Part shown: piece by piece, positions 27,167 to 36,361 of the stretch | How the letters are laid out: each line of letters opens with the position of its first letter | Position numbering within the stretch: position 1 is the first letter of the stretch | Origin: Rhizobium jaguaris | GTDB lineage: Bacteria > Pseudomonadota > Alphaproteobacteria > Rhizobiales > Rhizobiaceae | Assembly: GCF_003627755.1 (NCBI RefSeq) | Contig: NZ_CP032694.1 | Span: 4,026,501 to 4,090,500, forward strand | Direction of reading: 5' to 3' | DNA length: 64,000 nt | Translations under genes and position numbers: made by a program | The notes under the pieces: generated by a model | Databases searched by the model: none | What the model was told of the DNA's origin: nothing | The model's input: only the letters and a program-made list of their open reading frames with translations

Positions 27167-27732
27167 CAGCCGACCTCTTTCAATGCAAGCTTAAGGGTGG
27201 AGAGTTTGGTGCGAAGGGACGTATCGATCTGGCGGGAGCCGACCTTGACGATCAGGCCGCCGAGGATCGACGGATCGACAGTGACGACAATCGCCACGTC
27301 CTTGCCGGTGACGCCCTTCAGCGCCGCCTTCAGTTCATCTTCCTGCGCCGGTGTCAGCGCATGTGCCGAGGTGATCTCGGCGGAAACTTCGCCGCGATGC
27401 TGGGCAGCAATGACGCGGAAAGCCTTGATCATGCCCGGCAGCGCAAAAAGGCGCCGGTTGCCTGCCACGACCTTGAGGAAATTGGTGACGTAATTGCCGA
27501 AGCCCGCCTTTGTTGCCAGCGCCTGGACGGCACCGACTTGCTCTTCAGCCGAAAAGACCGGGCTCAGGACGAGACGCTTCAAATCATCGCTGTCATCCAG
27601 CATGGCTTGGAACCGATCGAGATCGGCGGTCACCGCCGGGACGGCGCCCTCCTCCAGAGCCAGCTCGAACAATGACGAGGCATATCGCTCTGCAACACCA
27701 GAAATATGCTGGGATGTGTCTGCCACGGGCAA
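27166..27732 (-). CDS. atpH: ATP synthase delta subunit
   Basis: The 188-residue peripheral-stalk subunit joins F1 to the b subunits. [19 protein letters not shown] is the conserved N-terminus and [16 protein letters not shown] the conserved C-terminus. I place the start at the TTG at 27732 (MPVADTSQ), seven bases after AGGGAA; GTG at 27726 is also possible, and the longer frame to 27783 reads through leader sequence. It is the first gene of the operon; the Fo genes are not in this window, as usual in alphaproteobacteria. Confidence 0.93.
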
Positions 27733-27993
27733 AAAATTCCCTGATTTCAACCCAAGAATTAAGCTTCCGAAATACGGAAGCACATGCTCTTGAATTCGTT
27801 TTGATTTCCCCCAGAAATCAGCAGGGGCTTCCCCCTACCTCATCCGAAATTCGGGGTTCGTCTAACATAGGATATTGAGACTCGCAACACGCGTATTCGC
27901 CGAATACGCTATTCGGGCGAATTTATGATGGCAAAAATTGAAAACCATGGGGATAGAGCCGGCAATAGTTGCCGTAGTAAGAGCATTTTCGGC

Positions 27994-28377
27994 TCAAATA
28001 TAGCCCAATCCGTAAAGAAGCGGTAGAGCCGCCAAGATCGCCTGGACAACCAGAAGTAACATGCTCACGATCACGCTCCCCCGATCCGACATCATGGAGA
28101 GGATTCGGCCAAAGGCGGCAACTGCGAAGGATGCCCCGAGCGCCAGATAGATCATCGGCTGGGCCAGCAGAATCGCGACCAATCCGAAACCAAGATAGAA
28201 GCCGCCTACCGAGCGCCCTTCGGCATAGGCTTCCGGCCGCCCTTCACGCACCTGCAGCTTGAGGAAACGATAGGTATATCCCGGTGCGAACATCGCGATG
28301 AGGCCGATGAGTGCCGTGAATGCCGCCGAGCAATAGGCAAGCCGCTCGCCGAGGTCAGTCGGAAAATAAAGCTCCAT
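27994..28377 (-). CDS. Small membrane protein, four predicted TM segments
   Basis: The 127-residue product has hydrophobic stretches at about residues 14-32, 58-76, 80-98 and 105-125. ATG 28377 follows GGGGA at seven bases. I do not recognise a named domain with confidence; DUF4345-like proteins have a similar layout. It lies between the atp operon and priA, 95 bases after priA on the same strand, in an otherwise housekeeping region. Confidence 0.75.
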   Translation of the reverse strand: MELYFPTDLGERLAYCSAAFTALIGLIAMFAPGYTYRFLKLQVREGRPEAYAEGRSVGGFYLGFGLVAILLAQPMIYLALGASFAVAAFGRILSMMSDRGSVIVSMLLLVVQAILAALPLLYGLGYI

Positions 28378-28472
28378 CGGTCGTCCCCAAATCACTTTTA
28401 ATATTGTTGGCGTCTTATGACATGAAGCGGCGGAACAGGGGAAGACGCCGGGAAGGCATCGTTCTCGCGAAA

Positions 28473-30704
28473 CTACAAGAAACTCTGCGGATCGATATCC
28501 AATTGCACATGCACGGACCCGCGCTCCTTCGGCGCCTGCGCCAGCATGGCTCTCAAAAAACCTTGCATGTCGGAATTGCGCTTGCCGTGTACCAGCAGAC
28601 GGAAACGATGCCGGCCGCGCACCAGGGCAAGCGGCGCTTCGGCTGGCCCAAGAACGGAAATGCCCTGCACCTGCGGCGCAGCACTGCGCATGCCGCGGGC
28701 ATGCGTCTCGGCATCCTGGCGCGTTTCGGCAGAAACGATGATCGAGGCGAGGCGCCCAAAGGGCGGCAACACAGCCCTCTCCCGCTCCGAAATCTCGCGC
28801 TCGTAAAATGCGCCGGCATCGCCGGAGACGATCGCCTGCATGACCGGATGCTGAGGCTGATAAGTCTGCAGCAATCCGTGGCTCTTCAGCCCCGTTCGCC
28901 CCGCGCGCCCGGTCACCTGCGACAGAAGCTGGAACGTTCGTTCGGCGGCACGGGGATCGCCATTGGCAAGGCCGAGGTCGGCGTCGACAATGCCGACCAG
29001 CGTCATCAGTGGGAAATTATGACCCTTGGCGACGAGCTGCGTACCGATAACGATATCCGCTTCACCCTTGGCGATCGCATCGAGCTCCAGCCGCAGCCGC
29101 TTGACGCCGCCCATGATGTCGGAAGAGAGCACGATCGTCCGTGCGTCCGGGAAATGCCGCTCCACCTCCTCGGCGATGCGTTCGACGCCCGGTCCGCAGG
29201 CGACGAGATGGTCGAACGTGCCGCATTCCGGGCAGGCTTCCGGCGTCCGCTCTGCATAGCCGCATTGATGGCACTGGATCTGGCCGCGGAAACGGTGTTC
29301 CACCAGCCAGCTCGAACATTGCGGACATTGGAAACGATGCCCGCAAACGCGGCAGAGTGTCAGTGGCGCATAACCGCGCCTGTTGAGGAAGAGGAGCGAC
29401 TGCTCTCCCTTCTCCACCGTCTTGCCGATCGCCCGGATCAGCAGCGGCGACAGAAAGCCGCCGCGCTCGGGCGCATGCCGGCGCATGTCGATCAAATGCA
29501 GGTCCGGGAGAGCCGCATCGCCGAAGCGGGTCGGCAGATGGATGGTGCTGTAGCGCCCGCTCTGGCCGTTGACCTGGCTCTCGACAGAAGGTGTGGCCGA
29601 GACCAGCACCACCGGGAAATCGCCGATCCGGCCGCGCACGACCGCCATGTCGCGGGCATTGTAGTAGACCCGATCCTCCTGCTTGTAGGCGGGATCATGT
29701 TCTTCGTCGACGATGATCAGGCCGAGATCTTCGAAAGGCAGGAACAGTGCCGAGCGTGCGCCGGCAACGACGCGGACCTCGCCGGTCACCGCCTGCCGCC
29801 AGACCTTTTCGCGCATGCGCGGTGCCAGATCCGAGTGCCATTCGGCGGGCTTGGTGCCAAAACGATCCTGGAAGCGCTCGAGGAAACTGGCGGTCAGCGC
29901 AATTTCCGGCAACAGGATCAACACTTGCTTCCCGCGCTTCAGCGTCTCGGCGATCGCCTCGAAATAGACTTCGGTCTTGCCTGAGCCGGTGACGCCGTCG
30001 ATCAGCGATACCGAGAATTCGCCCTTGCGCACCTCTGCAAGGATTTCATCTGCCGCTTCGCGCTGCGGACCTTCGAGTCGCGAGGCGATATAGTCCGGAT
30101 CGGGCTTGGCGACGACGGGCGGCGGCGGCAGGAACACGGTTTCGAAAATGCCTTGCGTGATCAGTCCGTCGACTACACTGGTCGAAACACCAGCCGCGTG
30201 CGCCAAGCCAATGCGCGTCCAGGACAGCCGATCGGCGGCCGTCTCCATGACCCTTATGCGTGCTGGCGTCAGCCGCTCCGGCTGGCCACCGACTAAGCGC
30301 AATCCCTCGACCATCGGTTCGGGATCGAAGGCCGCCGGCGCGCGCAACGCCATGCGCGCCACCAGCCCTGGCGGCGACAGCGTATAGGCGGCAACCCAAT
30401 CGACGAAGTCGCGCATTTCCTTCGTGAGCGGCGGGCAATCGAAGACATGGCTGATCGGCCGCAGCTTCTTCGGATCGACGCCGCCTTCGTCGTCGCCATC
30501 CCAAACGACGCCGATCACTTGCCTCGGCCCGAGTGGCACCTGCACGACCGAGCCGGGCTCGACTGCCATGCCTTCCGGCACCGCATAGGAATAGGCCTTC
30601 GGCGCCGGCATCGGCACCAAGACCGGGACCGCGCGGGTCATGGTCGGGTTTGCGGGCGCAGCCTCAAGAAGCGCGCCAAACAGATCGGACGAATCTTTAC
30701 TCAT
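28473..30704 (-). CDS. priA: Primosomal protein N' (replication-restart helicase)
   Basis: The 743-residue helicase restarts stalled replication forks. It has an N-terminal DNA-binding domain, Walker A GVTGSGKTEVYFEAI near residue 230, the DEEHDPAYKQ box, SATPSVES, and a Zn-binding insertion with CRVCGHRFQCPQC, CHQCG and CPECG, followed by the GRAGR region. The start at ATG 30704 (MSKDSSDLF) fits the family; 39 codons upstream belong to the leader. It is of normal length. Confidence 0.97.
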   Translation of the reverse strand: MSKDSSDLFGALLEAAPANPTMTRAVPVLVPMPAPKAYSYAVPEGMAVEPGSVVQVPLGPRQVIGVVWDGDDEGGVDPKKLRPISHVFDCPPLTKEMRDFVDWVAAYTLSPPGLVARMALRAPAAFDPEPMVEGLRLVGGQPERLTPARIRVMETAADRLSWTRIGLAHAAGVSTSVVDGLITQGIFETVFLPPPPVVAKPDPDYIASRLEGPQREAADEILAEVRKGEFSVSLIDGVTGSGKTEVYFEAIAETLKRGKQVLILLPEIALTASFLERFQDRFGTKPAEWHSDLAPRMREKVWRQAVTGEVRVVAGARSALFLPFEDLGLIIVDEEHDPAYKQEDRVYYNARDMAVVRGRIGDFPVVLVSATPSVESQVNGQSGRYSTIHLPTRFGDAALPDLHLIDMRRHAPERGGFLSPLLIRAIGKTVEKGEQSLLFLNRRGYAPLTLCRVCGHRFQCPQCSSWLVEHRFRGQIQCHQCGYAERTPEACPECGTFDHLVACGPGVERIAEEVERHFPDARTIVLSSDIMGGVKRLRLELDAIAKGEADIVIGTQLVAKGHNFPLMTLVGIVDADLGLANGDPRAAERTFQLLSQVTGRAGRTGLKSHGLLQTYQPQHPVMQAIVSGDAGAFYEREISERERAVLPPFGRLASIIVSAETRQDAETHARGMRSAAPQVQGISVLGPAEAPLALVRGRHRFRLLVHGKRNSDMQGFLRAMLAQAPKERGSVHVQLDIDPQSFL

Positions 30705-30863
30705 CGCGCCAGACCATGCCCCGAGCGGTCGCAAAAAGAAACCCACGTTGCCATGTTGTTCCCGTTCTTCATTTCCGCTGTCGCTCGCTCCGCAACTGAA
30801 CCGGTTACCCTCCATTTTCACCGATGAGCAGGTTCACGCCGACAATATCCATGCGGATCGAAC

Positions 30864-31334
30864 TCAATCGAGCCGAAGGATATGTGAATAGCCATCACTA
30901 CAAGCCTGCTGAAAGCCAAGTGCTTCCCAGAATGCCGGCGCGTCCTCAGTCGCGGCGTAAACAGTCAGCAAAGACGTCGCCGGCCGGGCCCGATCAATTA
31001 GGCTGCTTGCCAGCATTCGACCAATGCCCCGCCGCCGCATCGACGGATGGATATAAAAGCGGCGCATGCGCAGCGCACCGGCAATCCCGGGCTCAAAAGT
31101 CACACCGCCGACGCCCGCAAGCTTGTCGCCCGCATAAGCCGTCAACAGGCATTCGCCGCTCCGATCGAAGCGATTTCGACCATCGGACCACTCATCGATC
31201 AATCGATCGAGAAAGCGAAAGCCCTCGCTCCTCGCCTCGATTGCCAATGAATGGATTGCCTGCGGCAGGGAACCGAAGACTGGACGAATATCGATCTCAC
31301 TTGCCATCGACATGCCGCGAAGGATGCTCGTCAA
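30864..31334 (-). CDS. GNAT-family N-acetyltransferase
   Basis: The 156-residue protein shows the GNAT core: LRMRRFYIHPSMRRRGIGRM, where RRRGIGR is the acetyl-CoA loop, preceded by LAGVGGVTFEPG and followed by VYAATEDAPAFWEALGFQ. The TTG at 31334 overlaps the upstream stop as TTGA, so it is probably coupled to the PlsC-like gene; an internal ATG at 31307 is the alternative. The substrate is unknown. The pair recalls the OlsB/OlsA ornithine-lipid genes, but this GNAT is of the general type. Confidence 0.8.
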   Translation of the reverse strand: MTSILRGMSMASEIDIRPVFGSLPQAIHSLAIEARSEGFRFLDRLIDEWSDGRNRFDRSGECLLTAYAGDKLAGVGGVTFEPGIAGALRMRRFYIHPSMRRRGIGRMLASSLIDRARPATSLLTVYAATEDAPAFWEALGFQQACSDGYSHILRLD

Positions 31335-32287
31335 ACGGAATGTTCCGCAACGACAGCGGCCATATCCTGGCCAGTAGCCGGAGTACTGACGGGCGTAAAA
31401 GTCGCATTGCCGTCCGCAGCCAGATCGAACACCGTGTGCTTTTCCAGCGCCTTCGTCACGTCGTTGACGTCGCCGTCCAGATGCTCGACCGGGATGAGAT
31501 TGCCGATAAGGAAATCGAAGCGGTCACCGCGCTTGTTGAGGAGCTCGTGGAACACCGTCATGTCCCGCAGTTCCGTCGACCATTTCGCGAACCAATAGAA
31601 CAGCCCGGAATTGCGCGCCGTCAGATGCACCGGCAGGATCGGTAGGTTGTATTTGCGCGCCAGCCCCACGGCCGATGTCTTCCAGGGTCGCTCGTTCAGC
31701 TTGCCGTTTGCCCAATAAGCGATGCGGCCGGAAGGGAAGAGCACGGTGACCTTGCGATCGGCAACGGCACGATTGGTGAGCTGCAGCGTTTCGCGCGTCT
31801 TCAGCTTGCTCTTATGTTCCTCGCGCCATTCGACCGGGATGATCATCTCTGCGAATCGCGGATTGACGCGAACGGCGTCGCGATTGGCGAAAACCATCAT
31901 ATCGGGCCGGCGCGTCTTCAGGAGATCGAAAACGGCGACGCCGTCGGCAATGCCGGTCGGATGGTTGCTGACCAGGATAAACCCGCCGGAAGCGGGTATG
32001 CGCTCAGCATTGGTAACCCCGATATCGAGTTTCAGCAGATCGCTCATATATTCGAAGCACTGGAAACCCGGCAGATTGGCGACATCGTTGGCAAATTCGA
32101 TGGCCTTGCTGTAGCGCAGCAGCGTGTAGAGAAAGGGCCGCATCAGCGGCCAGAGCGGGTTGCGAACGATCTTCTGGCCACGCTCGGCGATCAGCGTATC
32201 GACAATATGTCCGGGCTGGCCCTGGGACACCAAAGCGATCGCTTCTGCAAGTTGTCCCAATGCAGTTATCGAACCGCGGCGTGCCAT
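31331..32287 (-). CDS. Lysophospholipid-type acyltransferase (PlsC-like)
   Basis: The 318-residue product carries the acyltransferase motif NHPTGIADG (NHx4D) near residue 108 and FPSGRIAYW near 186, followed by LPILPVHLTARNSG. These are blocks I, III and IV of glycerolipid acyltransferases. It probably acylates a lysophospholipid or related lipid at the inner membrane. The GNAT gene overlaps its stop by four bases. It is longer than the usual PlsC (about 240 residues) because of an N-terminal helical region. Confidence 0.82.
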   Translation of the reverse strand: MARRGSITALGQLAEAIALVSQGQPGHIVDTLIAERGQKIVRNPLWPLMRPFLYTLLRYSKAIEFANDVANLPGFQCFEYMSDLLKLDIGVTNAERIPASGGFILVSNHPTGIADGVAVFDLLKTRRPDMMVFANRDAVRVNPRFAEMIIPVEWREEHKSKLKTRETLQLTNRAVADRKVTVLFPSGRIAYWANGKLNERPWKTSAVGLARKYNLPILPVHLTARNSGLFYWFAKWSTELRDMTVFHELLNKRGDRFDFLIGNLIPVEHLDGDVNDVTKALEKHTVFDLAADGNATFTPVSTPATGQDMAAVVAEHSV

Positions 32288-32416
32288 GAAATGTCCTGGG
32301 TGATTGGGTTATACTCTATCGCAATCGAATATGATCGAAGCATGACAAGCGCCTCGCGTATAACCCGCTTAAATCGAATTTTATTTAAGCAATGTCTTAT
32401 ACGCAGTTGAAAAGTA

Positions 32417-32459
32417 CTACTGCGGTCTTTCCGCACGCAAAGGAGGCACGGCGCAGTAG
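32417..32459. repeat. Inverted repeat upstream of xerC
   Basis: CTACTGCG (32417-32424) pairs with CGCAGTAG (32452-32459). It lies in the 244-base region between the divergent PlsC-like gene and xerC. No other feature is seen there. Confidence 0.35.
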
Positions 32460-32531
32460 GAATGTTAGCGATTCCATAACCTTCCCTCCTTCAAAGTGGC
32501 AGAAGGAATTTGAATTTCAAGGGGTTTTCCA

Positions 32532-33467
32532 CTGAACGAGTTGCTGATTATCGCCGATCCCAAGCTGATGGCCGAACGCAGCCGCTGGTTGGATGCACTC
32601 GGCCAGGAGCGGCGGCTCTCCGCCCACACCCTGGATGCCTATGAACGCGACACGCGACAGTTCCTGACCTTTCTGACCGGCCATCTCGGCGGTCCGACGA
32701 CGATCAAGGATATTCACGCGTTACGCCCCGCCGACTTCCGCGCCTTTCTAGCTGCGCGCCGCAAGGATGGCGCGGGCGCGCGATCGCTCGGGCGCAACCT
32801 CGCCGGCCTTCGTTCACTGTTGCGTTATCTCGAAAAGAAGGGTCTGGTAAATGCGGCCGGCGCCGGCGCCGTGCGATCGCCGAAGCAACCGAAATCGCTC
32901 CCGAAGCCGCTATCGGACACCCAGGCGATCACCGTCGTCAGCGATGAGGCGCAGATGCATGACGAACCATGGATCGCCGCGCGCGACACGGCCGTACTGA
33001 CCCTGCTCTACGGCTGCGGCCTGCGCATTTCCGAAGCGCTCAATCTGACGCCGGAAGATGTGCGCCCCGGCGCGACGGCGCTGCGGATCACCGGCAAGGG
33101 CAACAAGACCCGGCTGGTGCCGCTGCTGCCCATCGTCGTCGAGGCGGTTGAGAAATACCGCGCCCTCTGCCCCTATCATCTCGACGCAGGCACTCCGCTC
33201 TTTCGTGGCGCGCGCGGCAACAAGCTGCAGGCCGGCATCATTCAGCGCGGCATGCAGAAGCTGCGCAGCGCCTTCGGCCTGCCGGACTCGGCGACACCGC
33301 ATGCACTACGGCATTCTTTCGCCACGCATCTGCTCGCTGGTGGCGGCGACCTGCGCACGATCCAGGAATTGCTTGGCCATGCCTCCCTTTCGACGACGCA
33401 AGTCTATACCGGTGTCGATTCATCGCGGCTGCTGGAGGTCTATGATCGGGCGCATCCGCGGGCGTAA
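32532..33467 (+). CDS. xerC: Tyrosine recombinase XerC
   Basis: The 311-residue recombinase resolves chromosome dimers at dif with XerD. The core-binding domain (residues 10-95) is followed by the catalytic domain with Arg in YGCGLRISEAL, Lys region TGKGNKTRLVPLLP, HALRHSFATHLLAGG, GHASLSTTQVYTGV with the His/Tyr nucleophile. The start is unusual: AAGGGG is seven bases before CTG 32532 (giving MNELLIIADPKL), while the TTG at 32541 is sixteen bases away. I favour CTG, but either is possible. Confidence 0.93.
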   Translation: MNELLIIADPKLMAERSRWLDALGQERRLSAHTLDAYERDTRQFLTFLTGHLGGPTTIKDIHALRPADFRAFLAARRKDGAGARSLGRNLAGLRSLLRYLEKKGLVNAAGAGAVRSPKQPKSLPKPLSDTQAITVVSDEAQMHDEPWIAARDTAVLTLLYGCGLRISEALNLTPEDVRPGATALRITGKGNKTRLVPLLPIVVEAVEKYRALCPYHLDAGTPLFRGARGNKLQAGIIQRGMQKLRSAFGLPDSATPHALRHSFATHLLAGGGDLRTIQELLGHASLSTTQVYTGVDSSRLLEVYDRAHPRA

Positions 33468-33597
33468 GAAAACATTAACCCCTCGTGTTAAGGGAATATG
33501 CGTGTCCGAAAGGTAGAGCAGAAGCATGTGTCGGCATATCTCGCGAAAGCCACGTTCGCGCTTTAGGAGTCGTGCCCTCTGCCAGCGGAAGGTTTAG

Positions 33598-34689
33598 ATG
33601 ATTTCTGCCCTCGAACCCAAGACGATGCGGTCGATGAAACCGGCAATCGGCGATCTCCTCCTTTGGCTCGCCACAGCTTTGCCGTTGATGCTGGCAGTCC
33701 TGTTGATCGCAACCATACTCAGCTTGCAGTTGGCGCATGCCGACGAGACACCATCCGACAGCTGCGGCGGCAAGAATCTGATGGCTGAACTGCAGAAAAG
33801 CGATCCCGTCAAATATGTTTCCATCATCGCAGCCGGCGACAAAGTGAAAAACGGTAAGGGTATCTTCTGGAAGATCGAAAAGCCCGGCCTGAAACCGTCC
33901 TGGCTGCTCGGCACCATGCATGTCAGCGATGTGCGCATACTGACCATGCCGAAGGGCGCAGCCGAAGCAAGTGCTGCCGCAGACACGATCGTCGTCGAAT
34001 CCGATGAAATCCTGGACGATAAAAAAGCGGCGGCGGCTCTCTTCGTCAATCCGTCGTTGACCATGCTGACCGACGGCTCGACCATCAGTCAGCATTTGTC
34101 GCCCGAAGACAATGCCAAGCTGGAAGCGGGCCTGAAACAGCGCGGCGTGCCGCTTGCCGCCGTATCCCATATGCAGCCCTGGTTGATCTCGAGTTCCTTC
34201 GAACTGACCGCTTGCGAAGTCCGCCGCAAGGCGGCCGGCATGAAATTCCTCGATCAAAAACTAGCAACCGACGCCTCCGCCGCCGGCAAGCAGGTCAAGG
34301 GCCTGGAAACTCTGGCTGAACAAGCCAAAGCCATGAGCGATCTGCCGATCGAACTGCATCTGAAATCGCTGATCCAGACACTGGAACTTGGCGACAAGAT
34401 CAATGACGTCAACGAAACGATGACCGATCTCTATCTTGCCGGCAATGTCGGAGCGATCGTACCGATGCTGAAAACTATCGAACCTGACGAGACCCTGTCC
34501 GACGAAGACACCGCCACCTTCGAACAGCGAATCATTCTCGACCGCAACAAGGTGATGGCGGAGCGCGCAGCGCCGATCCTCGCCAAGGGCAACACCTTCA
34601 TCGCCGTCGGCGCGCTGCATCTGGTCGGCGATCAGGGTCTCGTGGAACTGCTGCGCAAGCAGGGTTTCACGATGACGGCGGTCGATTGA
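33598..34689 (+). CDS. TraB/GumN-family putative metalloprotease-like exported protein
   Basis: The 363-residue protein has a membrane-spanning or signal segment at about residues 20-46 and then the TraB/GumN domain: PSWLLGTMHVSD (first GxxH), a conserved Glu in IVVESDEI, and FIAVGALHLVGDQGLVELLRKQGF (second GxxH) at the C-terminus. Related Tiki-type proteins are metal-dependent proteases, but the bacterial role is unknown. AGGTTT before ATG 33598 is a weak site. It stands alone between xerC and a long intergenic repeat. Confidence 0.8.
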   Translation: MISALEPKTMRSMKPAIGDLLLWLATALPLMLAVLLIATILSLQLAHADETPSDSCGGKNLMAELQKSDPVKYVSIIAAGDKVKNGKGIFWKIEKPGLKPSWLLGTMHVSDVRILTMPKGAAEASAAADTIVVESDEILDDKKAAAALFVNPSLTMLTDGSTISQHLSPEDNAKLEAGLKQRGVPLAAVSHMQPWLISSSFELTACEVRRKAAGMKFLDQKLATDASAAGKQVKGLETLAEQAKAMSDLPIELHLKSLIQTLELGDKINDVNETMTDLYLAGNVGAIVPMLKTIEPDETLSDEDTATFEQRIILDRNKVMAERAAPILAKGNTFIAVGALHLVGDQGLVELLRKQGFTMTAVD

Positions 34690-34740
34690 GCGAGTTTGGC
34701 GACGCCGGATAGGGTTGTTTCGAGGAGAATTTGTGCCCTG

Positions 34741-34874
34741 CCCCTCACCCTAACCCTCTCCCCGCCTTGCGGGGAGAGGGAACAGGCTCAACATTTGCCG
34801 TTCTCTCAAAGCGCTGATCTTGCACAGTAAATCCCCTCGCCCCGCAGAAGCGGGGAGAGGGTTAGGGTGAGGGG
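34741..34874. repeat. Long palindromic intergenic repeat (RIME-like)
   Basis: CCCCTCACCCTAACCCTCTC at 34741 begins a 25-base arm perfectly complementary to the arm ending at 34874, with GC-rich sub-hairpins (CCCCGC/GCGGGG) inside each. Mosaic palindromes of this sort are scattered through rhizobial intergenic DNA. This copy lies at the convergent ends of the TraB/GumN gene and lpdA and may also end both transcripts. Confidence 0.85.
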
Positions 34875-34925
34875 CCAGGCGTGAAATTGCCGCATCGGCG
34901 CACTCGCCTGACCTGCCCCCAATCC

Positions 34926-36332
34926 TCACATATGGATCGGCTTGAAGAAGGTCGCGAGCGCTGCTTCCTTCACGGCTTCCGACATGGTCGGATGCGCGTG
35001 GCAGGTGCGGCCGAGATCTTCCGACGAGCCGCCAAATTCCATCAGTACGGCAATCTCGTGGATCATTTCGCCGGCGCCGAAGCCGACGATGTGGCCGCCG
35101 AGAACGCGGTCGGTTTGCTTGTCCGCCAGGATCTTGACGAAGCCATCCGCCGCCAGCATGGCGCGGGCGCGGCCGTTGGCGGTGAAGGGGAATTTGCCGA
35201 CCTTATAGGCGATACCCGCGGCCTTCAGCTCTTCCTCGGTCTTGCCGACAGAGGCGACTTCCGGCTGCGTGTAGACCACGCTCGGAATGACGTCGTAGTT
35301 CACATGGCCAGCCTGGCCGGCGAGGATCTCGGCGAGCGCCACGCCCTCGTCTTCCGCCTTGTGCGCCAGCATCGGGCCTTTTACTACATCGCCGATGGCA
35401 TAGATGCCTGCGACATTGGTCCTGAAGTGGCCATCGATTTCGACGCGGCCGCGATTGTCGAGAACAACGCCTGCCTCTTCCAGGCCGAGACCGGCGGTGT
35501 AAGGCTTACGGCCGGTCGACACCAGCACGACATCGGCATCGAGCACCACCTTGTCGCCGCCCTTGACCGGTTCGAAGGTGACCTTGGCGCCATCACCGAC
35601 CTTTTCGACGCCGGTGACCTTGGCGCTGAGATGGAAATCGATGCCCTGCTTGGCCAGCATGCGCTGGAACTGCTTGGAGACTTCGCCGTCCATGCCGCCT
35701 AAAATGGTGTCGAGATATTCGACGACGGTGACCTTGGCGCCGAGGCGCGACCAGACCGAACCGAGTTCGAGGCCGATGACGCCGCCGCCAACGACGATCA
35801 TGTTGGCGGGAATCTTGTCGAGTGCGATGCCGCCGGTGGACGAAATGATCACTTTCTCATCGATTTCGAGGGATACGCCCGGAATGCCGGCAACGTCGGA
35901 GCCGGTGGCGATGACGATGTTCTTGCCTTCGATCTCGGTCACCTTGCCATCGTCGGTCGTGACGGAGACCTTGCCGGCAGCAACGATCTTGCCGGTACCC
36001 TGGAAGGCATCGATCTTGTTCTTCTTGAAGAGGAAGGCGACGCCGTCGACGTTCGCTTTCACCGTCGCATCCTTGTGCGCCATCATCTTTGAAAGATTGA
36101 GCGTGGGTGCGGCGACTTCGACGCCAAGCGCGTCCATGCCATGGCCGGCATGATGGAACATTTCGGAGGCGTGCAGCAGCGCCTTGGACGGGATGCAGCC
36201 GATGTTGAGGCATGTGCCGCCGAACGTGGCACGCTTTTCGACGACGGCCACCTTGAGGCCGAGCTGCGCGGCTTTGATGGCGCAGACATAGCCGCCGGGG
36301 CCGGTTCCGATAATGATCACATCGTAGGACAT
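34926..36332 (-). CDS. lpdA: Dihydrolipoyl dehydrogenase (E3)
   Basis: The 468-residue flavoprotein reoxidises dihydrolipoamide of the 2-oxoglutarate dehydrogenase complex. It has FAD motif IIIGTGPGGYVCAIKAAQLG, redox-active cysteines in GGTCLNIGCIPSKALLH, an NAD motif VVGGGVIGLELGSVWSRLG and C-terminal HAHPTMSEA with the active His-Glu. It is on the same strand as sucA and sucB but separated from sucB by four other genes, so it may have its own promoter. Confidence 0.96.
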   Translation of the reverse strand: MSYDVIIIGTGPGGYVCAIKAAQLGLKVAVVEKRATFGGTCLNIGCIPSKALLHASEMFHHAGHGMDALGVEVAAPTLNLSKMMAHKDATVKANVDGVAFLFKKNKIDAFQGTGKIVAAGKVSVTTDDGKVTEIEGKNIVIATGSDVAGIPGVSLEIDEKVIISSTGGIALDKIPANMIVVGGGVIGLELGSVWSRLGAKVTVVEYLDTILGGMDGEVSKQFQRMLAKQGIDFHLSAKVTGVEKVGDGAKVTFEPVKGGDKVVLDADVVLVSTGRKPYTAGLGLEEAGVVLDNRGRVEIDGHFRTNVAGIYAIGDVVKGPMLAHKAEDEGVALAEILAGQAGHVNYDVIPSVVYTQPEVASVGKTEEELKAAGIAYKVGKFPFTANGRARAMLAADGFVKILADKQTDRVLGGHIVGFGAGEMIHEIAVLMEFGGSSEDLGRTCHAHPTMSEAVKEAALATFFKPIHM

Positions 36333-36361
36333 GGTTTTAATTTCCTTGTTTTCTATCTTTG

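Noticed and set aside
28320-29984. Plus-strand open frame of 554 codons
   Set aside because: Antisense shadow of priA.
31331-32287. Assignment as OlsA (ornithine-lipid acyltransferase)
   Set aside because: The motifs fit PlsC-like enzymes generally and the partner GNAT lacks OlsB features, so the name is not supported.
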